Source of the DNA: Desulfosporosinus sp.
GTDB taxonomy: Bacteria; Bacillota; Desulfitobacteriia; Desulfitobacteriales; Desulfitobacteriaceae
Direction of reading: 5' to 3'
NCBI GenBank assembly: GCA_003513495.1
Contig: DOPM01000029.1
Coordinates: 297,222 to 361,221 of the forward strand
DNA: 64,000 bases
Shown here: one piece after another, positions 44,081 through 52,576 of the stretch
How positions within the stretch are numbered: the stretch's first letter is position 1
How the letters are laid out: every line of letters starts with the position of its first letter
Made by a program: the position numbers and the translations under genes
The notes under the pieces: model-generated
Told to the model about the DNA's origin: nothing
The model's database searches: none
What the model saw: the letters and a program-made list of their open reading frames with translations, nothing else

Positions 44081-45292
44081 TTGCGCATTTTAATGCTAAC
44101 ACAATACTTCCCACCTGAGTCCGGAGCTGCTCAGGTCCGTCTTAAGGAAGTCGCCAAAGGCTTGCAGCGAAGCGGACATCAGGTCACCGTTGTTACTGCC
44201 TTTCCCAATCACCCCAGCGGGGTCATCCCGCCAAACTATCGCGGACATTGGCGGATGAAGGATGAGGTGGACGGGATCCCGGTTTGGAGAACTTGGATCT
44301 ACCCCGTGCAGCGGGGTCGTTTTTGGAAGAGATTGCTTAATTATTTTTCTTTTGTCTTTTCCTCCTTCTGGGGGTTAAGTAAAGTGGGAAAACAAGATAT
44401 TTTGTTCTTTGAATCTCCACCGCTCTTTCTGGGAATTACGGCATTGATCTATGGGTGGTTAACTCGCACCCGTATTATTATGAATATTTCCGATCTCTGG
44501 CCAGAATCCGCCGTTGCTTTGGGGCTTGTTAACAGTCGCTGGATGATTAAAGCAGCTGAGGGCTTGGAGAAGCTCCTTTACCGCAAAGCATGGAAAATAT
44601 CCACACAAACAGAAGGAATTAGGGACTCGTTATTGCAACGGGGAGTTCCTAAGGAAAAAGTGACCTTTTTACCTAACGGGGTCAACCTTGAACTTTTTGC
44701 ACCCCGAGAACGTGATGCTGAAATGGCTCGTACCTTGGGTATTAAAGAAGACGACTTTGTTCTGATTTACGCTGGAACTATGGGCTATGCTCAAGGCCTT
44801 GAATCCGTAATCCAGACAGCAGTGTTGCTCAAAGATAAGCCAAATGTGCGATTTTTGTTCGTAGGGGATGGTACGGAGAAACCTATGCTGGAGGCACTTG
44901 TTCAGGAAAAAGGATTAGCCAATGTGATCTTTGTAGACTTTCAGCCGGTGCAAGAAATGCCTAGATACTTTTCCTTATCTTCGGCTAGCATCGTGCCCTT
45001 AAAGAAAAATAAACTATTTGAAGGAGCAAGACCTTCGAAGATGTTTCCTGCCCTTGGTTCGGCCGTTCCAGTGATTTATTCCGGGGAAGGGGAGGCTGCC
45101 GAACTTGTACTTTCTTCAGGCGGGGGCGTTGTGGTTGCTCCTGAGAACAGCCAAGAGTTAGCACAAGCAATCCTTGAATTACAGAAGAATCCAAATCGCC
45201 GTGAGATGGGTCAAAAAGGACGGCGGTTTGTTGAAGCCCACTATACTTGGTCAGAAATTATCCGGAACTGGCTTCGAGAGCTGGGGATATGA
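44081..45292 (+). CDS. Glycosyltransferase family 4 (WbuB-like)
   Basis: A 403-residue GT4 protein with the WbuB-type opening LTQYFPPESGAAQVRLKEVA and VVTAFPNHPSG. ISDLWPESAV lies in the middle and LIYAGTMGYAQGLE in the C-terminal domain. Such enzymes often add the second sugar to a lipid-linked deoxyamino sugar. The start is TTG with AAGGAG 11 nt upstream. A SigA-type promoter lies 140 nt before it, so it likely begins a transcription unit with the aminotransferase and phosphoglycosyltransferase. Confidence 0.9.
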   Translation: MRILMLTQYFPPESGAAQVRLKEVAKGLQRSGHQVTVVTAFPNHPSGVIPPNYRGHWRMKDEVDGIPVWRTWIYPVQRGRFWKRLLNYFSFVFSSFWGLSKVGKQDILFFESPPLFLGITALIYGWLTRTRIIMNISDLWPESAVALGLVNSRWMIKAAEGLEKLLYRKAWKISTQTEGIRDSLLQRGVPKEKVTFLPNGVNLELFAPRERDAEMARTLGIKEDDFVLIYAGTMGYAQGLESVIQTAVLLKDKPNVRFLFVGDGTEKPMLEALVQEKGLANVIFVDFQPVQEMPRYFSLSSASIVPLKKNKLFEGARPSKMFPALGSAVPVIYSGEGEAAELVLSSGGGVVVAPENSQELAQAILELQKNPNRREMGQKGRRFVEAHYTWSEIIRNWLRELGI

Positions 45293-45296
45293 TTCC

Positions 45297-45327
45297 AGAG
45301 GTCAGGAGTCAGAGGCCGGAGGTCAGA
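45297..45327. repeat. Short dispersed repeat (GAGGTCAGGAGTCAGAGGCC)
   Basis: The block CAGAGGCCGGAGGTCAG and its neighbour resemble, in inverse orientation, the block at 12303-12325. It fills the gap before the aminotransferase. Confidence 0.5.
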
Positions 45328-45367
45328 TTAGCGAAGCTCAAGATTGAAAAGAGGTAATGTAGTCGTT

Positions 45368-46534
45368 ATGAGTGCACGTCAAGAATTTTTACCCTATAAT
45401 ATTCCCTTAATAGAAGAGGACGATATCGCTGAGGTTGTGGACACTTTGAGATCGGGTTGGATCGCCAAGGGGCCTAAGACCCTGGAATTCGAAAAACAGT
45501 TTGCTGAATATGTTGGAGCCAAATATGCTGTTGCACTGAACTCTTGTACTGCAGCCTTACATCTCGCCCTTGTTGCGGCGGGCATTGGGGAAGGAGACGA
45601 AGTCATCACCACCCCTATGACCTTTGCTTCCTCGGCTAATGTCATCATTCATACCGGGGCTAAGCCAGTCCTTGTAGACATTGATCCAATCACCATGAAC
45701 ATTGACCCCAAGAAAATTGGTGAGAAACTCTCCCCTCGAACAAAAGGGATTATCCCTGTTCATATAGCCGGGCACCCCTGTGATTTGGACGAAATCATGA
45801 CCATTGCCCGGGAACATAATCTTTTTGTTCTAGAGGACGGGGCCCATGCCGTTTACACCCAATATAAAGGAAAGATGATCGGGTCCCTTGGGGATGCCAC
45901 TGCCTTCTCATTTTACGCCACCAAGAATCTTGTCACGGGTGAAGGCGGAATGGTCACAACGAATAATGAAGATTTGTATAATAAGATCCGCATCTTAAGT
46001 ACCCACGGAATGAGCCGGAATGCCTGGAATCGCTATGCTCAAGCTGGTTCCTGGTATTATGAAGTTCTTGAACCGGGATATAAAGACAATATGTCAGACA
46101 TTATGGCTGGGCTGGGACTAACCCAATTGGCTAAACTTGAACGAATGCAAGGAGTACGCCGAGACCTCGCGGAGTATTTTAATGCTGAGTTTGCAAAAAT
46201 CCCAGAACTTGAAGAGCCGGTAGAACTTGATTATGCACGGCATGCCTGGCACTTGTATATCATCAAGCTAAATCTGGATAAACTATCCATAGATCGCGGG
46301 GCCTTTGTAGAGGAACTTAAAGCAGAGAATATAGGGACGAGTGTTCACTTTATTCCCCTTCATATGCATCCCTACTATAGAGACACCTTTGGGTATAAAG
46401 CGGGGGATTTCCCAGTTGCTGAGGACGTTTTTGAACGGATAATCTCCTTGCCTCTTTATCCAAAAATGAGTATGCAAGACGCACAGGATGTTGTAGATGC
46501 TGTAAGACGGGTGATCGAACGTTTCCGAAAATAA
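45368..46534 (+). CDS. DegT-family sugar aminotransferase, probably acting at C4
   Basis: A 388-residue PLP enzyme with Lys186 in YATKNLVTGEGG and the opening YNIPLIEEDDIAEVV. The TKNLxTGEGG form is that of 4-aminotransferases (PglE/ArnB/PseC class) working on 4-keto-6-deoxy sugars, in contrast to the WbpE-type enzyme at 31946. The dehydratase at 26504 would supply the substrate. The start at ATG 45368 is chosen over TTG 45344; the ribosome site (AGAGG) is weak for both. Confidence 0.85.
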   Translation: MSARQEFLPYNIPLIEEDDIAEVVDTLRSGWIAKGPKTLEFEKQFAEYVGAKYAVALNSCTAALHLALVAAGIGEGDEVITTPMTFASSANVIIHTGAKPVLVDIDPITMNIDPKKIGEKLSPRTKGIIPVHIAGHPCDLDEIMTIAREHNLFVLEDGAHAVYTQYKGKMIGSLGDATAFSFYATKNLVTGEGGMVTTNNEDLYNKIRILSTHGMSRNAWNRYAQAGSWYYEVLEPGYKDNMSDIMAGLGLTQLAKLERMQGVRRDLAEYFNAEFAKIPELEEPVELDYARHAWHLYIIKLNLDKLSIDRGAFVEELKAENIGTSVHFIPLHMHPYYRDTFGYKAGDFPVAEDVFERIISLPLYPKMSMQDAQDVVDAVRRVIERFRK

Positions 46535-46543
46535 TTGTCCTAG

Positions 46544-46577
46544 AGATCCTTCAGTCGTTCCGCCTTCAGGATGACAC
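46544..46577 (-). repeat. Repeat B fragment
   Basis: It reads AGATCCTTCAGTCGTTCCGC then CTTCAGGATGACAC, the inverse orientation of the B consensus with a changed centre. Confidence 0.65.
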
Positions 46578-46715
46578 ACATTACTCGAGTTGATTTCATA
46601 GCAATGACATAGCTCCTAGAAGCTTTCATAAGGATTAATAATCCTTAAATGTGGATAAAACCTTAAGCCGGTTAAATATGAGCAGCCCTAAGTGGGCTTG
46701 AGAGGAGATATATCG

Positions 46716-47372
46716 ATGGGTCAGAGTTCGCCCTTATCCGTGGAAAGCAAAGAATTTGGATATTCCGGTTGGCAACTTGCGGGGAAGCGGTTGCTGGATT
46801 TTGTGGCAGCCTTAACTCTCCTCGTCCTGATATCCCCCCTTTGGCTGTTTATAGTACTCTGGATTCGGTTAGACTCTACGGGACCAGCCATCTTTAAGCA
46901 GACACGAGTTGGTCAGAGAGGAAAAACCTATACGATTTATAAGTTCCGAACCATGGTACAGAACGCAGAGGCTTTGATGAAGGATAAACTAGAAAAGGTG
47001 AACGATCTGGAGAGTTTTGTATTTCAGGAAAAAGATGATCCGCGTATAACCAGAAGCGGTCATTTCCTCAGAAAAACAAGCTTAGATGAGCTCCCTCAAC
47101 TGATCAATATTCTAATCGGAAACATGAGTTTGGTTGGTCCTCGTCCAGAGGTTCCGGAACTGGTCAAACTCTATACCCCAGAGCAGCGACGACGCCTCAA
47201 TGTTCTTCCGGGGGTTACAGGCTTGGCCCAAGTGAATGGGCGAAGCGAACTGACCCTGGGAGAAACAATGACCTACGACCTAGAATATGTACGCTCCTGG
47301 AGTTTTTGGTTAGATCTAAAAATCCTGTGGAAAACCATCTTTGTCGTTTTCACGGGGAAAGGCGCATTTTAA
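46716..47372 (+). CDS. Polyprenyl-phosphate phosphoglycosyltransferase (bacterial sugar transferase)
   Basis: A 218-residue monotopic phosphoglycosyltransferase. It has one N-terminal membrane segment after GKRLLDFVAA and the catalytic FKQTRVGQRGK with YKFRTMV. LRKTSLDELPQL and SLVGPRPEVP follow, then PGVTGLAQVNGR. It moves a sugar-1-phosphate from UDP-sugar to undecaprenyl phosphate and so starts repeat-unit assembly; PglC, which uses a bacillosamine-type sugar, belongs to this class. GAGAGGAG before the ATG at 46716 sets the start. Confidence 0.93.
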   Translation: MGQSSPLSVESKEFGYSGWQLAGKRLLDFVAALTLLVLISPLWLFIVLWIRLDSTGPAIFKQTRVGQRGKTYTIYKFRTMVQNAEALMKDKLEKVNDLESFVFQEKDDPRITRSGHFLRKTSLDELPQLINILIGNMSLVGPRPEVPELVKLYTPEQRRRLNVLPGVTGLAQVNGRSELTLGETMTYDLEYVRSWSFWLDLKILWKTIFVVFTGKGAF

Positions 47373-47384
47373 CGGTATATAAAC

Positions 47385-48431
47385 TTGAAACATCCCATAG
47401 TATCCGTAATTATTCCAACCTATAATGTCCAAGACTATATCAGGCAAGCAATTCATTCGGCTTTGGATCAAACCCTCCAAGATCTAGAGGTTATCGTTAT
47501 CGATGATGCCTCCACGGATCAGACGGTTGAAATTATTCAATCGATAAATGATTCCAGAGTCCACCTAACTATCAGCCCAGAAAATCACGGCCCATCCTAC
47601 TCCCGTAACCTAGCCATCAAAAGAGCGACTGGAGAATGGATTGCCCTTCTCGATGGGGACGACTGGTGGGAGAAAGATCGGTTAGAGCGAATGCTTAAAG
47701 CAGCTGAGGCTCATCAAGCAGATATAGTGGCAGATGATATTCGAAATTTTGTCGAGGGAGAAACCAATCCTTGGAATGAAACCCACCTGGGGAAGTTGAA
47801 GTTTGAGCTACCTAAGTGGTCGGTTTCAGCCGTTGACGTGATTCAATATGACCTTGGCCCCTTAAAGCCCCTAACGCGACGGGATTTCCTCCTTCGCAAA
47901 GGACTGCACTATCATGAAGACATAACCTATGGAGAGGATTTCGTTCTCCTATTAGAATGTCTGCTGCATGGGGCAACTATGTTAATCATTCCGGATCCCT
48001 TATATATCCGGAGGGCTTGGCCTAATTCCCTAACGGCCCACAGACAACGATCAACGGAATGCTTGATTAAACTCACGGAAACCTTACTTAGCAAGATGAA
48101 GGCTAAGGAACAGGAATACCTAATGGTAGAAATATGTCCTGAAGTGATTAATGCCTTAGAAAAACGTCTTAAAAAACAATCGGATTCCTATCTATACCAC
48201 CAATTGACTGAGCCCTTCAAAAAGGGAAACCCCCTTCAAGCAGCCTGTCAGATGTTAGGCCTAATGCTCCGTAAGCCACGAAGTGTGGCTATTATGGCGG
48301 AGAAAGTGCCTGACATCCTCGATTACCGTGTACTCAGGCATTTAAAACGTCCGACTGTAGGGAAGGACCTAGGAATCCCCGACGAATACCAGACAGATAA
48401 TAACCCAGATGAATCAAGGGAATGGTCATAG
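47385..48431 (+). CDS. Glycosyltransferase family 2
   Basis: A 348-residue GT-A enzyme with VSVIIPTYNVQDYI, VIDDASTDQT and the DxD-like LLDGDDWWEKDR, followed by YGEDFVLLLE. The C-terminal 120 residues are helical. It adds a sugar during repeat-unit synthesis. The start is TTG at 47385 without a clear ribosome site, only 12 nt after the preceding stop, so coupling is likely. It ends before a block of palindromic repeats. Confidence 0.87.
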   Translation: MKHPIVSVIIPTYNVQDYIRQAIHSALDQTLQDLEVIVIDDASTDQTVEIIQSINDSRVHLTISPENHGPSYSRNLAIKRATGEWIALLDGDDWWEKDRLERMLKAAEAHQADIVADDIRNFVEGETNPWNETHLGKLKFELPKWSVSAVDVIQYDLGPLKPLTRRDFLLRKGLHYHEDITYGEDFVLLLECLLHGATMLIIPDPLYIRRAWPNSLTAHRQRSTECLIKLTETLLSKMKAKEQEYLMVEICPEVINALEKRLKKQSDSYLYHQLTEPFKKGNPLQAACQMLGLMLRKPRSVAIMAEKVPDILDYRVLRHLKRPTVGKDLGIPDEYQTDNNPDESREWS

Positions 48432-48438
48432 AAAACTA

Positions 48439-48497
48439 GACAGGGGGACGGCTCTTTTGTCTGCGTTAACGCAGACACGAGAACCGTCCCCCTGTCA
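48439..48497. repeat. Repeat A, near-perfect 59-nt palindrome
   Basis: GACAGGGGGACGG opens and CCGTCCCCCTGTC closes; the centre is GTCTGCGTTAACGCAGAC. It follows the GT2 stop and may end that transcript. Confidence 0.9.
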
Positions 48498-48574
48498 GGA
48501 CAGGAAAGAATAGGATTCGTTTATCGTAGTACAGCAGCTCGTAACGAATTGCTATGAAAGCAACTTAAGCACCG

Positions 48575-48630
48575 TGTCATCCTGAGCGTTAGCGAAGGAT
48601 CTAGATCCTTCGCTAACGCTCAGGATAACA
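48575..48630. repeat. Repeat B, near-perfect 56-nt palindrome
   Basis: TGTCATCCTGAGCGTTAGCG then AAGGATCTAGATCCTT then CGCTAACGCTCAGGATAACA. It is the most symmetric copy of the family in the window. Confidence 0.9.
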
Positions 48631-48663
48631 TTAAGCTAAACTGATTTTCGAGGTAAGAAAGTA

Positions 48664-48697
48664 CAAGTAGGGGCAGTTTATGAATTGCCCCTACTTG
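48664..48697. repeat. Hairpin CAAGTAGGGGCA / TGCCCCTACTTG
   Basis: A perfect 12-bp stem with a 10-nt loop. The GTAGGGGCA...TGCCCCTAC type is, as I recall, a palindrome found in many unrelated bacterial genomes. It lies between repeat B and the SigH promoter. Confidence 0.8.
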
Positions 48698-48758
48698 TTC
48701 GCGTGAGTGCGTATTCCCGAGAGCGTGTGTCCGCGTATTACTCCCGTGCCCCAAAAGC

Positions 48759-48783
48759 AGGAACAATCTTCTTCATGTCGAAT
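48759..48783 (+). promoter_or_regulatory. SigH promoter of the transglycosylase gene
   Basis: GCAGGAACA and GTCGAAT with GAAT beginning 22 nt from the A of AGGA. The -10 contains TGTCGAA, which also resembles a Spo0A box. It lies 54 nt before the ATG. Confidence 0.7.
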
Positions 48784-48837
48784 AAAGAAAGCAAGAATGT
48801 GTTTGTGACTATTTGCACGGTAGGAAGGGGAAAACGT

Positions 48838-51195
48838 ATGAGAGCGCACCAATTTAGGAGAATCATAGCGATACTGATTGTCGGACTCTTTTTTATGCAA
48901 TCGATTCCGGCTAAGCCAGTTTCAGCAGCAGCCAGCCAAACAGCCTATTACAATGAAATAGGCGAAAAACTAGAACATTGGGCTAATAAATATAACATCC
49001 CCCCGGTGCTTTTAAAGGCCATTGCTTGGATGGAAAGCGGCTGGAAACAGTATGAACTAGATCCCACCACGGGACTGCCCCTAACGGATAAACCGCTAAT
49101 TGGGCGAGATGGCATAGGAATCGGGATCATGCAAATTTCCTCCTATTCTCCTACGGATACAGAAGAAATCGAAAAACTTAAAAACGATATTGACTATAAC
49201 ATCGAAATAGGTTGCCAAATGCTAAACCAGAAATGGCGGGCTTATCCCAAGATTGGAGATGGAGACCGCAACGTTTTAGAGAACTGGTATTTTGCCGTAT
49301 GGGGCTACAATAGCTGGGCCACGAGAAATAATCCCAATGTTTTAACCGGTAAATCTGCCTATCAGGATTCAGTGTTTAGCCTGATGGGTCAAAAGTATAA
49401 TAGCGCTATTACCTTTGCCCCAGGAGCGACAAAAATCTCTAAATCCCTGTTGCCCCCAGTGAATCCACCTTACTTTGCCAGTCGCTGGAGTACCCCAACC
49501 CCCAAGCATTTGGGAGATTTAGTGATCGATCCTGATTTGTTGATTTCCTCCGGTGGAGGACCAGGTGCACATGCTGCTAACGGAGATTATTGGTTTAAGT
49601 ACGCACGTTGGAGTTCTTATTATGCTTTGGGATTTTATGTAACGGCCTATAACAGTCCAGAGGTCACTGATAAATCAGTAAGCACTCAGAAGATCCTGAG
49701 CGCTTACGGCAAGCTTTTAGCAGAAGCAGATGCTTTGATGCTTGAGGGTAAAGATTCTTCCTACGTCACTGCTGCAAAATACTATTGGACGGTGTACCAG
49801 GGCCCCAATTTAGATTCCGCCATCTCAGAACGTGCTAATAAAGGACATTTAAGTGCTCTCAGCAAAGTCATAACTGAAGCAGATAAGTTATTGCTTCAAG
49901 GTACAGGTCAATCCTACTTAACTGCTGCTCAGGACTATGGAGTGGTTCTACAGGGGTCAGATCTAGATCCAAACCTCGTAGAAAAGGCCAATACGGGTCT
50001 TCTAAAGACATACGAAAAGCTCCTGGCGGAGGCAGACAAATTAGCTCTCGAAGGGTCTTCCGAATCAAAGGCCAGTGCATCCAAATATTATTTAACAGTT
50101 CTAGAGGGACCGGTCCTCGATGCCAGTCTCGCCGAACGGGCTAAAATCGGTTACGACCTTACACGCAACGTTAACACCGATCCAAGTTCTCCTATCTACG
50201 ACCCAAGCAGAGGCAACCCTACGCCAACTCCAACGCCAACGCCAACACCGACGCCGACTCCAACCCCCGACCCTGACCCTATCAACATAGAGCGTCTTTA
50301 TGGGACTCGAGCGGAAGATACTGCCATTAAAATATCTCAAGAAGGTTGGGAGGACAACTCCTCTCCAGTCGTCCTCCTTGCTCGAGTTGATCGCTTCCAA
50401 GATGCCTTAGCGGCAGCCCCTCTAGCCAAGAAACTTAATGCCCCCTTATTGTTAACCTCACCCTATCAGCTGGACAAAGCGGTTTTGCAAGAACTTAAAC
50501 GTCTGGGGGCTAGCGAGAAGGTCTATGTCATCGGTGGAGAAGGGGCCATAACTAAGCCTGTGACAAACGCCCTGGTCAAAGAGAATTTTTCTTACGAGCG
50601 TATTTTTGGAGATTCGGCTGCAGATACAGCAGCAGCTATAGCTAGGAAAATTGGCCCTAGCACCCAAGTGATCCTAGCCTCAAGTAAAAGTTTCCCAGAT
50701 GCCCTATCAGCGTCTGCTCCGGCGGCAGCCCTTGGGATTCCGATACTTTTAACAGAACAAGGTAAGTTACCGACGGCTACCAAGCAAATACTCAAAGATT
50801 TTGAAGTGACTAAGACCATCATTGTTGGTGGAAAATTTGCCATTTCCACAACCTTTGATGCTGAAGGAGGCCCCCTAGCAAGCTATGGGCCGCTGCGCTT
50901 GGCTGGTGAGACAAAATATGATACTATGTTACAAATTGTTAAGCATTTCAACCAAGATCCTCAATCATTGGTCATAGCCACTGGAGAGAATTTCCCGGAT
51001 GGCTTATCAGGCGGGGCTTTCGCAGCTCTTAATGGAAGTCCGATGATCCTTATTCCTAAAGGGGATCTGAACTTAGATGCTAGAAACTACTTAAAAGGCC
51101 TGAGCGGAACAACCACAAATGCTTATATTTTAGGTGGAACTGGGGTTATTACCAGCACTAGTGAGAAAATCATCGGTGATCTATTAACTCAATAA
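48838..51195 (+). CDS. Secreted lytic transglycosylase with CWB2 wall-binding repeats
   Basis: A 785-residue protein. It has a signal peptide (1-32, ending PVSAAA) and a lysozyme-like SLT domain (about 38-170) with catalytic Glu66 in AWMESGW, then GIMQIS and YNSW. A middle region (about 285-450) holds three repeats of about 55 residues (KLLAEAD..L..G.....A..Y). A Pro-Thr linker and three CWB2 repeats (about 480-785, with ERLYGTRAEDTA, VYVIGGEGAI and similar) follow. It should cut peptidoglycan glycan strands while bound to the wall. AGGAAGGGG precedes the ATG at 48838; the longer frame starts in the promoter region. A SigH promoter drives it. Confidence 0.93.
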   Translation: MRAHQFRRIIAILIVGLFFMQSIPAKPVSAAASQTAYYNEIGEKLEHWANKYNIPPVLLKAIAWMESGWKQYELDPTTGLPLTDKPLIGRDGIGIGIMQISSYSPTDTEEIEKLKNDIDYNIEIGCQMLNQKWRAYPKIGDGDRNVLENWYFAVWGYNSWATRNNPNVLTGKSAYQDSVFSLMGQKYNSAITFAPGATKISKSLLPPVNPPYFASRWSTPTPKHLGDLVIDPDLLISSGGGPGAHAANGDYWFKYARWSSYYALGFYVTAYNSPEVTDKSVSTQKILSAYGKLLAEADALMLEGKDSSYVTAAKYYWTVYQGPNLDSAISERANKGHLSALSKVITEADKLLLQGTGQSYLTAAQDYGVVLQGSDLDPNLVEKANTGLLKTYEKLLAEADKLALEGSSESKASASKYYLTVLEGPVLDASLAERAKIGYDLTRNVNTDPSSPIYDPSRGNPTPTPTPTPTPTPTPTPDPDPINIERLYGTRAEDTAIKISQEGWEDNSSPVVLLARVDRFQDALAAAPLAKKLNAPLLLTSPYQLDKAVLQELKRLGASEKVYVIGGEGAITKPVTNALVKENFSYERIFGDSAADTAAAIARKIGPSTQVILASSKSFPDALSASAPAAALGIPILLTEQGKLPTATKQILKDFEVTKTIIVGGKFAISTTFDAEGGPLASYGPLRLAGETKYDTMLQIVKHFNQDPQSLVIATGENFPDGLSGGAFAALNGSPMILIPKGDLNLDARNYLKGLSGTTTNAYILGGTGVITSTSEKIIGDLLTQ
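50219..50280 (+). repeat. Tandem CCAACN repeat coding for the Pro-Thr linker
   Basis: About nine 6-nt units (CCAACT/CCAACG/CCGACG) encode PTPTPT. Slippage in multiples of 6 nt would change linker length without a frameshift. Confidence 0.85.
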
Positions 51196-51198
51196 AAA

Positions 51199-51290
51199 GA
51201 ACCTCGAGCATCGAAAAGGATGGACGTCTTGGATAAAAACCATAAGAAAATAGAATTCGAACCTCGTACATCGAACTTCGCACTTCGCAA
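51199..51290. repeat. Direct repeat GAACCTCGNNCATCGAA around a gene start
   Basis: The 17-mer occurs at 51199-51215 and 51260-51276 with two differences, and CTTCGCACTTCGCAAA follows the second. The second copy is translated as EPRTSNFALRKG in the glycosyltransferase N-terminus. Confidence 0.7.
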
Positions 51291-52572
51291 AGGGCTATGG
51301 ATTACAGGGCTCCTGTTTTTCATCGCCCTAGTTGTCGAGTTTCTCTATATTAACTCCTATAATGTAAGCTATTTTATTTCACCGGATGGGCTACTGTATT
51401 CCAACATTGCCGAGAATTTCCTGAAAGGAAACGGGCTCGTAAATACTGCAGGTTTTGTTCAGGAAAATGGTGTCGTACGGGAAATTCCTCGAACGCGAGA
51501 CTATGTCGTTGGGCCAATCTATCCCTTGCTCCTTGCCATGGTCTATGGAGTCTTCGGCTTTAAGAGTTACAATATGGTGGTTCTGCTGCATGCTTTGTTC
51601 AGCGCGGCTAGTGCCGTACTGGCCTACAAAACCGGTGAACTATTGTTTGGCAAGAGGTATGCCTGGATACCCTATGGGTTGACTCTCGGCTACCCCTTAT
51701 TTGCGTTCTGGGGAATGTATGTTCTTACAGAGACGACCTACGTTTTCACGATTACGCTTTTTCTTTATCTCTTGGCACTGTATGCTAAAGAAGCGAAACA
51801 GCCGAAACTCAGAACCCTCCTGATCTTAGGGGTAGCTATCGGCATTTCGAATCTGGTGCGTCCCTTTTTATTGCTTTTCTTCCCGATTCTCGGACTCTGG
51901 ATCTGGTGGATGCAACGAGGGCGTTTGAAAATAGCACTCAGGGATTTTACAATCATAGTTGTGATGACAATATTGGTTATGAGCCCCTGGTGGATTCGAA
52001 ATGGAATAAAGTACCAACAGTTCATTCCCGTGTCAAACTATGGATCCTATGAATTTTACTTAGGCAATAATCCCTTGACCGTTACAGACAACTTTTTTTA
52101 TTTCGCTCAACCGAGCTACGACCCTGAGGTCAAAGCGCGTATCGAGAAACTGCCTTTGTTAGAACAAGAAAAGGAATACAAGAAATTAGGAATGTCATAT
52201 ATTTTGCAACATCCTGTGCAGTTTATACAGCGTACCCTTACCAAAGAGAAAAACCTTTTCTGGCAACCCATTACCCCTGTATTCGGGGAATCTTATAAAA
52301 TGCAGGGCTATTTAATGGACAAATGGTATCTCCTCCTGGGTCTGGTCGGGATCGTCTTAAGTCTTTTTCAGTTAAGAAACTATAGCTTTCTTTTGCTTTT
52401 TACCCTTTATTATAGTTTTACCGTAAGTATGATTACCATAGTATCCGGAGGTCGTTATCGTCTGCCCGTCATGCCCGCAATGGTTCTTTTTGCATCCTTG
52501 GCTGTGGTTATGGCCCTTAAAGGAATAGGGAAACTAGCCAAAGTAACTCCACGTTCAAGTGGGAGGAGCTAA
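51220..52572 (+). CDS. GT-C type membrane glycosyltransferase (ArnT/GT39-like)
   Basis: A 450-residue protein with about eleven membrane segments. The first extracytoplasmic loop carries the acidic motif SPDGLLYSNIAENFLKGNG, where ArnT/PMT-like enzymes keep their catalytic Asp/Glu. It probably moves a sugar from a polyprenyl-phosphate donor to a glycan or protein on the outer face. The first 25 residues derive from a short dispersed repeat. ATG 51220 overlaps the ribosome site; TTG at 51229, with AAGGATGG upstream, may be the real start. The DUF2304 and DPM-like genes follow tightly. Confidence 0.82.
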   Translation: MDVLDKNHKKIEFEPRTSNFALRKGLWITGLLFFIALVVEFLYINSYNVSYFISPDGLLYSNIAENFLKGNGLVNTAGFVQENGVVREIPRTRDYVVGPIYPLLLAMVYGVFGFKSYNMVVLLHALFSAASAVLAYKTGELLFGKRYAWIPYGLTLGYPLFAFWGMYVLTETTYVFTITLFLYLLALYAKEAKQPKLRTLLILGVAIGISNLVRPFLLLFFPILGLWIWWMQRGRLKIALRDFTIIVVMTILVMSPWWIRNGIKYQQFIPVSNYGSYEFYLGNNPLTVTDNFFYFAQPSYDPEVKARIEKLPLLEQEKEYKKLGMSYILQHPVQFIQRTLTKEKNLFWQPITPVFGESYKMQGYLMDKWYLLLGLVGIVLSLFQLRNYSFLLLFTLYYSFTVSMITIVSGGRYRLPVMPAMVLFASLAVVMALKGIGKLAKVTPRSSGRS

Positions 52573-52576
52573 ATTT

